Assembly (NCBI RefSeq): GCF_932276165.1
Contig: NC_063991.1
Location: 2,905,001-2,969,000, forward strand
Length of the DNA: 64,000 nt
From: Plutella xylostella
Lineage: Eukaryota; Arthropoda; Insecta; Lepidoptera; Plutellidae
Reading direction: 5' to 3'
Shown: positions 29,601 through 39,952 of the stretch, piece by piece
Layout: each line of letters starts with the position of its first letter
How positions within the stretch are numbered: the stretch's first letter is position 1
Notes under the pieces: model-generated
The model's input: only the letters and a program-made list of their open reading frames with translations
The model's database searches: none
Told to the model about the DNA's origin: nothing
Program-made: the position numbers and the translations under genes

Positions 29601-32600
29601 CAGCCCCTAATATCTCTCTCCCCCATTCCAGACTACCTGATAACCCGGCACCTGTACGCCGACAGTCGGCGCCACTCGCCCGGCGCGCTCACCGACCTGC
29701 GCTCAGCGTTGGTCAATAACACCATCTTCGCTACGCTGGCAGTACGGCATTCTTTTCACAAGTGAGTTGATGAGTGTAATGTGTGATGTTGTGGATTTGA
29801 GAGTGAAGAGTAGTCAAACATTCTTTCCACAAGTGAGTGGAGTGTTATGTTTGTCATTGTGGATTTTCATATGCGTGTGACGAATGTAAACTTTGTTGTT
29901 ATTGATTTTGAAATGTTGAGTTTTTTATGCTCTATTGATTTTAGCATTGGCAATTTTTCTGTGTTTATTCCATCTTTATTCAGTCGTGTTTTATTCTTTT
30001 TTTAGGTATTTCCGGCACATGTCGCCGGGTCTGAATGAAGTTTTAACTAAATATGTGAAGATACAAGAAGAAAACGGACATTCTATTAGTGAAGAGGTGA
30101 GGTCTTACTAACAAAAATAATACGATACCTTCAACACTGCGAAAATGAATTAAGTACCTAATATTATGTTTTTTAATTATCAGAGTTTTTGAAAGAATAA
30201 CTCTACTCCCCATAATTTTTTTTAGTAGAGTTGCTATATAGTCTTACAAACTTTAATCTACAACTTGTAAGTGTGAATAGTCTTTCTAATAAAAAATAGT
30301 AATAATGCTTCTATGTCCTCTCTTAAATCCTGTACTTTTATCCTTTAAACTTTTAATTCTACTCCCCAAACAAAAAGTTTTTTCTAATTATTGTACGTTG
30401 TTAGTCTTACTAACTTTCTTCTACAACTTTCAATAATATTTTCTATATCCTCTACTGTCCTCAGCACTACCTTATAAATTAAAATAGTACCTATCTATCA
30501 GTGAACCAAATGACGGTGTTTTAACCAACTTTAAACTGTATCCTCGACTATTCTCTACTCTCCTCAACACTACCTTATAACCACAAACCCTTTTACCTAT
30601 CAGTGTACCACAGAGCGGTGTTTTAACCAACTTTCCACTAAATCCTCTACAATCCTCTCCTGTCCCCAGCACTACCTGATCCAGGAGGACGAGATGGAGC
30701 AGGCGGAGGACGTGGAGGTGCCCAAGGCGCTCGGGGACCTGTTCGAGTCTGTTGCCGGCGCCATCTTTCTCGACTCCGGTGAGTGGGACTCTTAACAATT
30801 AGAATGGACTTTCCACCTTCATTTGAACTTTAATCCATTTAGGCATATCTTCATTTTTGAACTTTAATCGATTTCACCACCGAATAATAAGACTTTGCTT
30901 TACCTCGAAGTAACCTTATTCTTCAAGAATGGTGATATCTTGCCTTACTTAATTGGGCGACTGAATGGTGTAGTGCTTAGTGACCCTGGTTCGATTCCCG
31001 GCTGTGGCAGATATTTGTTTAAAGACATATTTGTACTCGGGTCTTGGGTGTTGATATTTATATTTATAGTACTCGTATGTATCTATCTATGTATTTGTGT
31101 AGATACGTATATCAGCTGTCCGACACCCATACCACAGGTTCTGTCTAGCATGGGGTCGGATGGCCGTGTGTGAGATGTCCCCACATATTTATTTATTTAA
31201 ATATTTTTTCGCCATTACTCCAAAAATCAATTAAAATCAACTTTGTGTATTGAGTAGGTACAGTGGGGCCGCCAAATAAAAAAAAGAAACATCATAGTTA
31301 AATTGTGGTCTTCTTGTAGCAAGTAATTACTACCAGACAGCCTTTGGATACTTCTATCCAAAGTCTTGTATCTTCATAGTGAGTTAAAAAGTTAAGATGA
31401 GCATTCCAACTTCCTATCTCCCCAGGCATGTCTCTAGGCGCGGTGTGGGCGCCCTACGAGCGGCTGATGGGCGCCGAGCTGGCCGCGTTCAGCGCCGCCG
31501 CGCCCAAGTCCCCCGTGCGGGAGCTGCTCGAAGCTGAACCCGATACTGCCAAGTTTGGGTGAGTTTGTTATACAGGGTGTTGCAAAGATTATACAGGGTG
31601 TTGCAAATAACCAATTATACAGGATGTTGCAAAAAACCTATTATACAGGGTGTTGCAAAAATACTATTATACAGGATTTTACAAAAAGTCTCTTATACAT
31701 GGTGTTATTAAACAGGATGTTGCAAAAAGCCTATTATACAGGGTGTTATTAAACAGGATGTTGCAAAAAGCCTATTATACAGGGTGTTATTATACAGGCT
31801 GTTGTGCAAAAATCCTATTATACAGGGTGTTGCAAAAAGCCTAAGAAAGATAAAGCCGAAATAATATTTTCGCAACACCTGTCCCCCGTGCGGGAGCTGC
31901 TGGAGGCCGAGCCTGATACTGCCAAGTTTGGGTGAGTTTGTTATACAATTAATTATGAAATTGTACAGGATGTTGCAGAGATTATACAGGGTGGTGCAGA
32001 GTTTATACAGGGTGTTGAAAAGATTATACAGGGTGGTGCAGAAATTGTACAGGATGTTGCAGAGATTATACAGGGTGGTGCAGAGTTTATACAGGGTGTT
32101 GCAAAAAGCCTATTATACAGGTTGTTGCAAAACGCCTATTATACAGGGTGTTATTAAACAGGATGTTGCAAAAAGCCTTCTATTCTATTCTATTCTCTGG
32201 GGGGGTGTAAGTACCTGTACCCGGCTCTTTCGAGTGGAACCTTTGTGCATATCCCCAAGGTCTAAACTGCCTTCCTTAGCTTGGACCATTTCCCACCACG
32301 CTGGTCCACTGCGGGTTGGTGGGTTTACCTAATATCTAGATGTACTAAATCTAGATATGCAGGTTTCCTCACGATGTTTTCCTTCACCGTAAGAACGATG
32401 GTATACGTTGTGCTTAAGTTAAAAGAATTCATTGGTACATGTCAGCGCCGGGATTCGAACCCGCATCTCTGGCGTGAGAAGCGTGCGCTTACCCGACTGA
32501 GCTACCACAGCTCAAATAAAGCGTTCTCTTCCAAGCAACCTTACGAGCTAGGATACCTAGAATATGCCACACGGTTTTCGGCGAAACGAGACTTTGACCA

Positions 32601-33129
32601 AACGTAATTTTGCAATACGAGATTAGGTTAAATCTTAGGTCTAAAAAGGTATCCCTATTCTAACTCTTATAATTTAGGTATCCCTATTCAACATCACGAC
32701 GACCGAATGGCGTAGTGGTTAGTGACCCTGACTACTGAGCCGAAGGTCCCGGGTTCGATTCCCGGCTGGGGCAGATATTTGTTTAAACACACATATTTGC
32801 TCTCGGGTCTTGGGTGCTGATATTAATATTTAGTATCTATCTATCTATGTATTTGTGTAGATATATCAGGTGTCCGACACCCATAACACAGGTCCTGCCT
32901 AGCTTGGGGTCGGATGGCCGAGTGTGAGATGTCCCCACATATTTATTTATTTATTTATTTCCCCCACAGCAAGCCGGAGCGCCTGGCGGACGGGCGGCGC
33001 GTCCGGGTGTCAGTGGAGGTGTTCGGGCGAGGCACGTTCAAGGGCATCGGCCGGAACTACCGCATCGCCAAGGGAACCGCGGCTAGATGCGCCCTGAGGC
33101 ATCTGAAGAAACATCGGCCCCATGACTAA
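26649..33129 (+). CDS. Dcr-1: Dicer-1, C-terminal part (last ten exons)
   Basis: Ten exons join in frame: 26649-26739, 27426-27577, 28023-28169, 28464-28551, 29011-29154, 29632-29761, 30006-30096, 30670-30778, 31426-31558 and 32970-33129 (TAA). The start of the gene is not visible. The product is the cytoplasmic RNase III that cuts pre-miRNA. Visible parts are the second half of RNase IIIa (FIPYNLITQHSIP, DKSIADCVEALIGAYL), an acidic linker (ASSSDEEEDPQP), and RNase IIIb with signature RLEFLGDAIL and the acidic pair in VPKALGDLFESVAGAIF. A dsRBD follows (SPVRELLE to ARCALRHLKKH). Catalytic acidic residues are present. The linker identity and the wording of the RNase III motifs fit Dicer-1 rather than Dicer-2. 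Exon 28023 has tandem acceptors (CAGCAG) three bases apart. Several exon edges are duplicated in introns. Confidence 0.92.
26762..27024. mobile_element. Palindromic MITE (family M3) in Dicer-1 intron
   Basis: TA-flanked CAGGGTGTTGCAAAA...GCAACACCCTG with very long imperfect inverted arms, including TATCTAAGCCCGAAACTGAA. The same terminal motif is tandemly repeated in the intron at 31567-32180. Confidence 0.85.
27260..27398. mobile_element. Palindromic MITE in Dicer-1 intron
   Basis: GTCAGCTGCATAAGTAGCTG on the left and its complement on the right, with arms including TACCTTGTCAAACT. The right end is about 27 bp upstream of the exon at 27426. Confidence 0.8.
29279..29410 (+). pseudogene. Relic duplicate of the Dicer-1 exon 29011-29154
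   Basis: ACCGACTGCTATCAGAGGCTGG and GAGTTTCTAGGAGACGCTAT, then TTGGGTTTGTT, copy the exon end and its donor. The copy has a one-base shift (CATTCATCAG versus CATCATCAG) and a ~33-bp insertion, so it cannot encode the domain. Confidence 0.8.
29819..29868 (+). pseudogene. Duplicate of a Dicer-1 exon end with donor site
   Basis: CATTCTTTCCACAAGTGAGT repeats the end of the exon at 29632-29761 (CATTCTTTTCACAAGTGAGT), followed by similar intron sequence ending in TTGTGGATTT. Confidence 0.7.
30448..30669 (+). repeat. Tandem repeat of a 3' splice-site region in Dicer-1
   Basis: Two upstream units of about 100-110 bp each contain a copy of the acceptor and exon start used at 30670: CTGTCCTCAGCACTACCTTA (AG at 30463-30464) and CTCTCCTCAACACTACCTTA (AG lost). 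The units also share GGTGTTTTAACCAACTTT. Confidence 0.8.
30957..31198 (+). mobile_element. SINE-A in Dicer-1 intron
   Basis: Head slightly deleted before the B box (GGTTCGATTCCCGGCTGTGG). The body and (ATTT)n tail match the family. Confidence 0.88.
31567..32180 (+). repeat. Minisatellite of CAGGGTGTTGCAAAA units in Dicer-1 intron
   Basis: About twenty degenerate units of 16-30 bp built on TTATACAGGGTGTTGCAAAAAGCC fill 31567-31850 and 31960-32180. They share the terminal motif of the M3 MITE at 26762-27024. A duplicated Dicer-1 exon end (31880-31945) splits the array. Confidence 0.85.
31880..31945 (+). pseudogene. Duplicate of Dicer-1 exon end 31508-31558 with donor
   Basis: Starts TCCCCCGTGCGGGAGCTGCT and ends AAGTTTGGGTGAGTTTG. 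It differs from the true exon at five positions, all third codon positions and all synonymous (SPVRELLEAEPDTAKFG in both). No acceptor is seen directly before it. Confidence 0.8.
32217..32512 (-). mobile_element. SINE-C, reverse copy in Dicer-1 intron
   Basis: On the minus strand the head is AGCTGTGGTAGCTCAGTCGG with B box GGGTTCGAATCCCGG, then the body with CACGATG...GGAAAACATCGTGAGG and a GGGTTTAGACC-type 3' part. It resembles an intact tRNA-like gene but continues as a SINE. Confidence 0.85.
32697..32960 (+). mobile_element. SINE-A abutting last Dicer-1 exon
   Basis: A full-length copy whose (ATTT)n tail runs to within a few bases of CCCCCACAG, the acceptor of the last exon (32970). The tail supplies most of the pyrimidine tract. 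Confidence 0.88.
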
Positions 33130-34297
33130 GGGCTCCAGGATTAAAGGTCCACCAACCCGCACTAAGCCAGAGTGGTGGACTAGGCTTAAACCCTTCCTTC
33201 ATTGGAAGGAGACCCGTGCCCCAGCAGTGAGGACGTGATGGGCCGTGATGATGTGATGATGATAATCTTCAATGGCGAAAAGTGGCACAAATAATATGTA
33301 GGCACTGATAAATAAAATGGCAACAGATGGAATAGCGTATTGCGGATAGATGCGCCTATTGCATCTGAAGAAGCATCGGGGTCATGACTAAATTTCCCTT
33401 AAATATTAACAATAATTCATCATCAGTATCATTTCAGCCATAGACATCCACAGCTGAACATGGCCTCTCCTAATGTTTTCCACCTTGTCCGATCGGAGGC
33501 GGCCCTCATCCAGCGTTTCCCCGCGGACTTGACTAGACCCACCGTCCGTCTCGCGGCATAACAATAATTAATCACTCATATTTAATGCCAATCGATTTGT
33601 GGCACGACAATATTGAGATAATTAAAATGGCAACAGACGACAATCTGTTTTACGCGTGTATAGTTTATGTTACTTAAGGGCGCGCGAACCGCGGCTAGAT
33701 GCGCCCTGAGGCATCTGAAGAAACATCGGCCCCATGACTAAGGGCTCCAGGATTAAAGGTCCACCAACCCGCACTAAGCCAGAGTGGTGGACTAGGCTTA
33801 AACCCTTCCTTCATTGGAAGGAGACCCGTGCCCCAGCAGTGAGGACGTGATGGGCCGTGATGATGTGATGATGATAATCTTCAATGGCGAAAAGTGGCAC
33901 AAATAATATGTAGGCACTGATAAATAAAATGGCAACAGATGGAATAGCGTATTGCGGATAGATGCGCCTATTGCATCTGAAGAAGCATCGGGGTCATGAC
34001 TAAATTTCCCTTAAATATTAACAATAATTCATCATCAGTATCATTTCAGCCATAGACATCCACAGCTGAACATGGCCTCTCCTAATGTTTTCCACCTTGT
34101 CCGATCGGAGGCGGCCCTCATCCAGCGTTTCCCCGCGGACTTGACTAGACCCACCGTCCGTCTCGCGGCATAACAATAATTAATCACTCATATTTAATGC
34201 CAATCGATTTGTGGCACGACAATATTGAGATAATTAAAATGGCAACAGACGACAATCTGTTTTACGCGTGTATAGTTTATGTTACTTAAGGGCGCGA
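33074..34297 (+). repeat. 612-bp tandem duplication of the Dicer-1 3' end
   Basis: 33074-33685 and 33686-34297 look identical by eye. Each unit contains the last 56 bases of Dicer-1 coding sequence with the stop, then 3' flank. Inside each unit a more diverged copy of the same coding end (TAGATGCGCC...GCATCTGAAGAAGCATCGG; 33352-33397) shows an older round of duplication. Confidence 0.9.
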
Positions 34298-36027
34298 TTT
34301 TTCTACTAAGTATTTGAATGTAAATAAGTACTTAAGAATGCTTACTTTAAATTTAAACTATGCCAACGCCACCAAATAATATTTTACTTAAAATTTTAAT
34401 CATAAGCTTTTCTATAGCCATTTTGTAATCTGCTAATATAAATGAGTTATAATTATAACACCCGCAGATAAAGAAGTTAAATAAAAATGGCGACATATTC
34501 AAAGGTCGGATAAAGATAGAGTTTTGGCGATATGTTGTTTTTTCATTATCTGCGGGCGTTATACCTACACGTTTTAAAATGTGAATACTTTACTGCAATC
34601 ATTATTTTTGTATTGTGTGATTAACTCATTATACATTATATTATTCTGTATACCTACCTATAATAGAAATAGTACTAGTATTTTTTATGTAAGAAACTGA
34701 TACAAGGGCACTAAATATTAAGAATAGAATGTAAGGCAACCCTATATTATTAACGATAAAATTAAAAACTAAGTTCTTACCTATCTAATTTTTTATTTAT
34801 TTTTGAAGATCTTATTAGCGTTTTGATGACATATGTAGGTACACTAGGCTGGATCTGGAGCTACACTACACTACTATCTTACCATGCTGATAAAATAATT
34901 AGCATGTGAAGTGCGAGTTTTTACACCGTTCAAGTAGTTTCGAGTAAACGCGACTACGATTCAAATTAAATAAAATACCAATTTAACAATCAAAAACTTT
35001 TATTAGATCAACTATGTCTAAGTACAAAAATATGTTTTTCAATTGAAAGTGACTTTAACTTAAAATAATAAGTAACTATAAAACTACAAACAAGAATTTA
35101 CTATTCAGAATTTAGTTCTATTACAGTCAGTTTTCGTAAGTAGCCATACTTATACACTTGTTTACCTTGTAAAACTAATAAACTGTCTTCCTGTCATTAT
35201 AAAACGAAGACTGAAGATAGCTCTAGTTAAAACCCGGCTTTAGACTACTGATTTGTATGTAATATCTTGACTGTAACTGGTTCTAAACAAATATATGGGG
35301 GTATATGTTTGAATGAAGGAAAAGGTGGTTTGTGAGTTCGATAATGTATAGTGTATAGATATAGCTACTTACTAAGCTTATTATAAAATGAATGCCCATC
35401 GCATCAAGCGTGTTCCCAAGCATGCCTTTAACTTACTTTATAGGTCTTACTAGAGATGTTGTAAATTTTTTACATAGGTATGTAGATGTAGCTTATTTCA
35501 TCCAGCACAATATGATGGTTACAAGGCTCAAAATAAATGCAAAACTATGAATTAACGAGCAACACAAAGGTACAGGCCAGTTAACGAAAACTGGCACCAC
35601 AGAATAGGCCAGTTAACTGAAGCTTTCATGTTTACAGTACTCACTGTGTGTAGTGGATTGTATGGGTACAGGATAGGGTTAACCTTCTGTATACTGCAAG
35701 AATTGAACATAACAAAAATTTGCATGATACTTAGAATAAACAAACAATATCAGTTGCCATACCTGTACTTAGTTTAGTTAACTTGGATACTTTTTTTTTT
35801 GAAAATAATAATATGTGAGTATCTCTTACTAACCATAACTAAGGCTGTCTTCCCAGTAGGCAAACCGTTAGCCGCTGATGGATAACTCCATAAGGCAAAG
35901 CATTGGTTTATTATACCAAGTGATCACAGTTTATCATTTTCACCAATTTTCTGCACACTCTTCATTTGCGTGAAGTAACAGAGTTTGTCTACTGAGAACA
36001 CAGCCTAAAATAAACAAAAGTCAAGTG
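34298..36027. other. Intergenic region between Dicer-1 and REXO4
   Basis: AT-rich, with no exon recognised. A short foldback element at 34457-34560 has ends AACACCCGCAGATAA and TTATCTGCGGGCGTT. 3' UTR sequence of both convergent genes may lie here, but polyadenylation sites cannot be chosen. Confidence 0.5.
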
Positions 36028-37142
36028 TCATTCAGACAGTCGCTTGTGTCCACGTTTATCGCTCAGCCCTGCCTCCCAGTTCTTGGCGACGGTGCAGTAC
36101 AGTTGCATTGCAGCGCGGGCATCCTCGACTGAACTGTGCTCTCCGCTCTGGATGTCGATACTGAGGATCTCCTTCGCAAGCCTCTTCAATGATGGAGTGC
36201 TTCCTTTGGTTATCTGTAAGTTGCCATTAAACACAATTATTACCTTGAATGTTAGGTTAGAGATAAGTAATCCTACATTGTTTTATCAATGCTTTTATAT
36301 AAATTTTATTGATAATGTAAATATATCAAGCTGTGTGTCACACATTCATAAGGCATTCGACACTGCTAAGGAGTTGTGGTAAGGCCCGGAGTTTAAGGGG
36401 ATACACAAAATTACAACTTTAACCATACAAAGAATAACATAGAAGTTTAACATTGTGTAACACTTACCTTCCTAAAGGGCTTGTATTTGGATGTATCCCT
36501 TATACTGCGCTTCGGATGAGACAGGAACAGCACACTGAGATCATTCTTCAAAGAATGACCAACCAGGATCTTGCCTCGAATGAGCTCTGACACTTCTTTC
36601 TGTACTGTAGAAAACTCCTCACCGTTCAACAGATCTTCTCTTCGTATACCACTCACGTCTGTCCTGTAGTCTTTCACCTCCTCGCGGGCTTTGACAAATT
36701 TATCATAGATGCAATCACCGAATTTATTTACTAAAGACACCCTAGCTAACATGTGATCGTCCCCGTTGTAACCTATTCCTACCATTTCACAGTCCATGGC
36801 CACAAACTTTGTTACCCTAGTCTTGTTATTGTTATCTTTCTTCTCTGTTTTGTTAACTTCGGGCTCTGTTTTTGAATCAGGTGTGATATTGAGTGTTTTC
36901 ATGTTATTTTGTACTGAATTTGAGGTTATGTTGTTGTTTGCTTTTTTCTTTCTGCTCCGCCGAAAGGTGCCTGTGTAGTGATCTTTAGACACCTCTTGGG
37001 CGGGCGTTTCATTCTTCTTGTCCATTATCAGGTTGCTAGCGAGGAATCTCTGCCAATTCGCATTGATACCGCCACGGTTTGCGACTGTGAGACTCGTTTG
37101 GTCGTTGTCGCTTCGTTTCCGTTTTTTCGACGACTCGGTCAT
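36028..37142 (-). CDS. REXO4: RNA exonuclease 4 (REXO4, XPMC2-type DEDDh exonuclease)
   Basis: Two exons, 36468-37142 and 36028-36213, join in phase 0 through donor GTAAGTG and acceptor TTACAG, giving 286 residues from the ATG at 37142 (MTESSKKRKRSDND). A basic N-terminal region suits nuclear/nucleolar targeting. The exonuclease domain has FVAMDCEMVG (about residues 113-122), VSGIRREDL, VGHSLKNDL and EHSSVEDARAAM, so all DEDDh acidic residues and the His are present. Members act in 3'-5' trimming of RNA, with rRNA processing proposed. An in-frame upstream ATG at 37280 would add 46 hydrophobic residues; I chose 37142 because the family starts with a charged region. A transposon ends 70-230 bp upstream and a paralogue lies at 42072-50534. 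Confidence 0.9.
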
Positions 37143-37368
37143 GGTTATCACATGAAACAATTGAATGCACGCCACTTGCAATAGTAATAGGATGATTTGA
37201 AATGGTTTCAAGATAATATACAACAGGAAATTGGTTAGATCGAGCAAAATGTATGCGACTGTTCGCAAGCCATTTGTCATTTTCTTTGACTTTGACACTT
37301 TTGACAGGCAAGCGTGACGGTGACGGTAAACGGCAGCGTGCGCATTTTAATTAGTGATGTCCCTTCTG

Positions 37369-39262
37369 TAAACTACCCAATTATTGACACTTTAAGACGA
37401 GTCGTCTGCAAAACTGGCCATAAATACGCATAAAATATTAGTATTGTGGTATTTTTTCCATAGCGGTCTCAGGTGTATATTCATTTATAATATTTTTGAC
37501 AAAACAATGACCCTATAGTCTTAGTTTTTTATTATCAGCTATAAATTTGAAAGAACCCCTATTTCCCAATTATTGACACGGGTTTTCCAATTTATGACAC
37601 TTCCTGTACCAATTATTGACATGCTCGATATTAGGTAATAAAACCGTTTTAAACAGGAATTAAACCTTTGGGAGGGTAACATGGGTCCGGTTCTCTATTT
37701 GGTATATCACGGTGATATATTGAAACACCATAAGTGTCACATACCATAAGTCATCAGCTAGTTATCTGACATACCATATATACTGCATCTAATCCTAATG
37801 CTAGCAGACTAGTCCCACTGAGTTAGGCTGCTTCGTCTCATGATCTCCGGGGCATTTCTCAAAGGTTCCAGCTAGTGCGTCCTGCTGCTGATGCCATATG
37901 GTTCAGAAACGTGGTCATAGCTGGGCTAACAGGTCCACCGATATAAAGTCGTCATGCGGACTGAACTTGTGTAATCAATCCATCAGAGATCCAATGTGAG
38001 ATGCCAATAGGCCAGCCACCCAAGAAGACAGTTGGAGTAATCGAGTTCTCGAGTGGAGGTAACGAACAGGCAAGCGTGACATAGCATGCTTTTTGGCCGT
38101 CAGGACCGAGGCTGATCGTAGACCTGGTAAGTACTTGATGAAGAATCATGAATATGCCTCTGATATCTCCAGTTTATGCTCGCAGAACTACACGTAGCAT
38201 CCTTGAGGGTTGGCCTGTAGATAAACATGTTCAAGACTAAGGTAATGTCCAGTGTCCCAATCGAAACGAACGATACAGCTGGATATCATTAAATTTTGTG
38301 AATCTTAACACCTATCTTGATAATTGTTTACCCGCCGGGTCAGAATCCCAGTTTAAACAGATTACGAGGTGGATTCAGCTGGGTGGGAAGGGTGCAGGAC
38401 ACTTTGGCCAAGCAAAATGATGACAGGTGGACGTAGAGCAGTTGGCAGACCACCTGATAGTCAGATGACTTCATATAGGTTGCAGAAAGGCAGTGAGAAG
38501 TGAAGCAGAAAAAGTTTTTTTTTCTGCTTCACTTCTCACTGCCACTTTTATAGTACTCGTAAGCTCCCATAAAAATATTTATCGTTTATGAGCGTAATTA
38601 TTGACACTTTGCCTATATATAGACATGTCAATAATAGGGAAATAGATTACTGACACTATGTCGATAATTGGATTTCACTGTATTGACACTGTGTCATGAA
38701 TTGGAAATTCATGTGGGATAAATGATTAAATAGTGTTAACGTGATCATTATAGGATATACTACCGGAAAAAGCTAAAATATTAGCAAGAAAACAAAAAAC
38801 ATTCCTTCCAATTATTGACCCAATATGTCAATATTAGGAAAATATACCAAAAGTGCTACCTATAATTGACACCACCTAAATTCGAAGTTAAAACCGAAAA
38901 TAAGTGGTTTTTGAGGTAAGAAATGGAAAAGGAATTTTGTTCCCTTTTCAGTCCAAATAACAAATTTAACCATTTTTTTAAAGAAATACTAGCAAATTTA
39001 TTCCTAAAGTAGCCACTGTCCTTTGCAAAAAGCTATCCAAGATGGCGGAATTTAAAGAAGCAACGGAGAGGCACGAATTGTCTATGTTTTATTGGTCAGC
39101 CATTGCTGTAAAAATGACTGCCGAGTGTTACCATTACAGAATAACTATTACTGCTGCATTCAAAGATAAATATAACTAAATAGAACGAAGCGTTGTCTTG
39201 TTTTCTTTAATTATTCCGCGCTGTGTCAATAAATGGAGGGGTGTCAACAATAGGGTAGTTTA
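37369..39262. mobile_element. 1.9-kb TIR transposon with many TTATTGACAC motifs
   Basis: Termini TAAACTACCCAATTATTGACAC and, reversed, GTGTCAACAATAGGGTAGTTTA form inverted repeats. The motif AATTATTGACA(C) recurs at least ten times in both orientations (for example 37381, 37567, 37612, 38598, 38622, 38810, 38870, 39228, 39242), concentrated towards the ends. The middle contains a degraded fragment with LINE-like coding traces (near 38350-38480) and a perfect hairpin at 38489-38543. No transposase was seen. The target duplication is not clear. Confidence 0.8.
38489..38543. repeat. Perfect 25-bp hairpin
   Basis: Left arm 38489-38513 begins GGCAGTGAGAAGTGAAGCAG and the right arm 38519-38543 is its exact complement; the loop is five bases (GTTTT). 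It sits inside the TIR transposon. Confidence 0.9.
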
Positions 39263-39670
39263 CCCATCGATTATAAAACCACATCGATTGTGTTTTTGTT
39301 ACTGCTCAGAATAATAACGAATTCGACCTTTCCAGACACGTATCAATTTAGATAACTTGAACTCTTAAAAACCTTAATAGCCGCCTTTTATCATGTGCTA
39401 AGCCGTATACCTTCTACCAGCTGATGCGTCCATATAAGAAAGAAGAAGACTGCTTCCATGCACTGCATATTATTAGGTATGTAAGTACCTAATTATTTAT
39501 TACAGGATTTTGAAAAAAGAAAAAAAAAACCTTTAGTTTACCGTACTACTCTTTTTTTGCAAAATAGGCTTACAATAGATTTAAACAAAACATATTATTA
39601 AAGTCAATTATTTATTCAAAAACTGTAAATACTGGGCAACTATAAGGCGCGAATTACATAGAAAAGACAT
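39263..39670. other. Non-coding gap
   Basis: No recognised feature. Confidence 0.5.
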
Positions 39671-39952
39671 AAGGCGAAGGCGCGGCACTGGCATCTTCCC
39701 GCTTCAAAACGTTTCAATACAAAATGTAGGTAAGCGGCACGTTTATTCATTTTTTTTATAGATACACAAAACAGTGCTATATACAAGAAAATACAATAAT
39801 GACAGGGTTACAGCTTAGATCTAGTATCAGCACCAAACTTATAAAGTATACTCAAGCAGCACGGCCTAGACACGTCGTTTCGTCGCCGCTTACCTACAAT
39901 TTGTATTGAAACGTTTTGAAGCGGGAAGATGCCTGTGCCGCGCCTTCGCCTT
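39671..39952. mobile_element. MITE with ~68-bp inverted repeats
   Basis: AAGGCGAAGGCGCGGCACTGG...TTCAAAACGTTTCAATACAA on the left is mirrored on the right (TTGTATTGAAACGTTTTGAA...CGCCTTCGCCTT). Confidence 0.85.

Noticed and set aside
31555..32332. Plus-strand frames with repeated YTGCC/LYRV units
   Set aside because: They are translations of the CAGGGTGTTGC minisatellite in a Dicer-1 intron.
38340..38480. Possible gene fragment (…VGRPPDSQ…-like frame)
   Set aside because: It resembles the degraded C-terminal end of a LINE and is too short and damaged to call separately.
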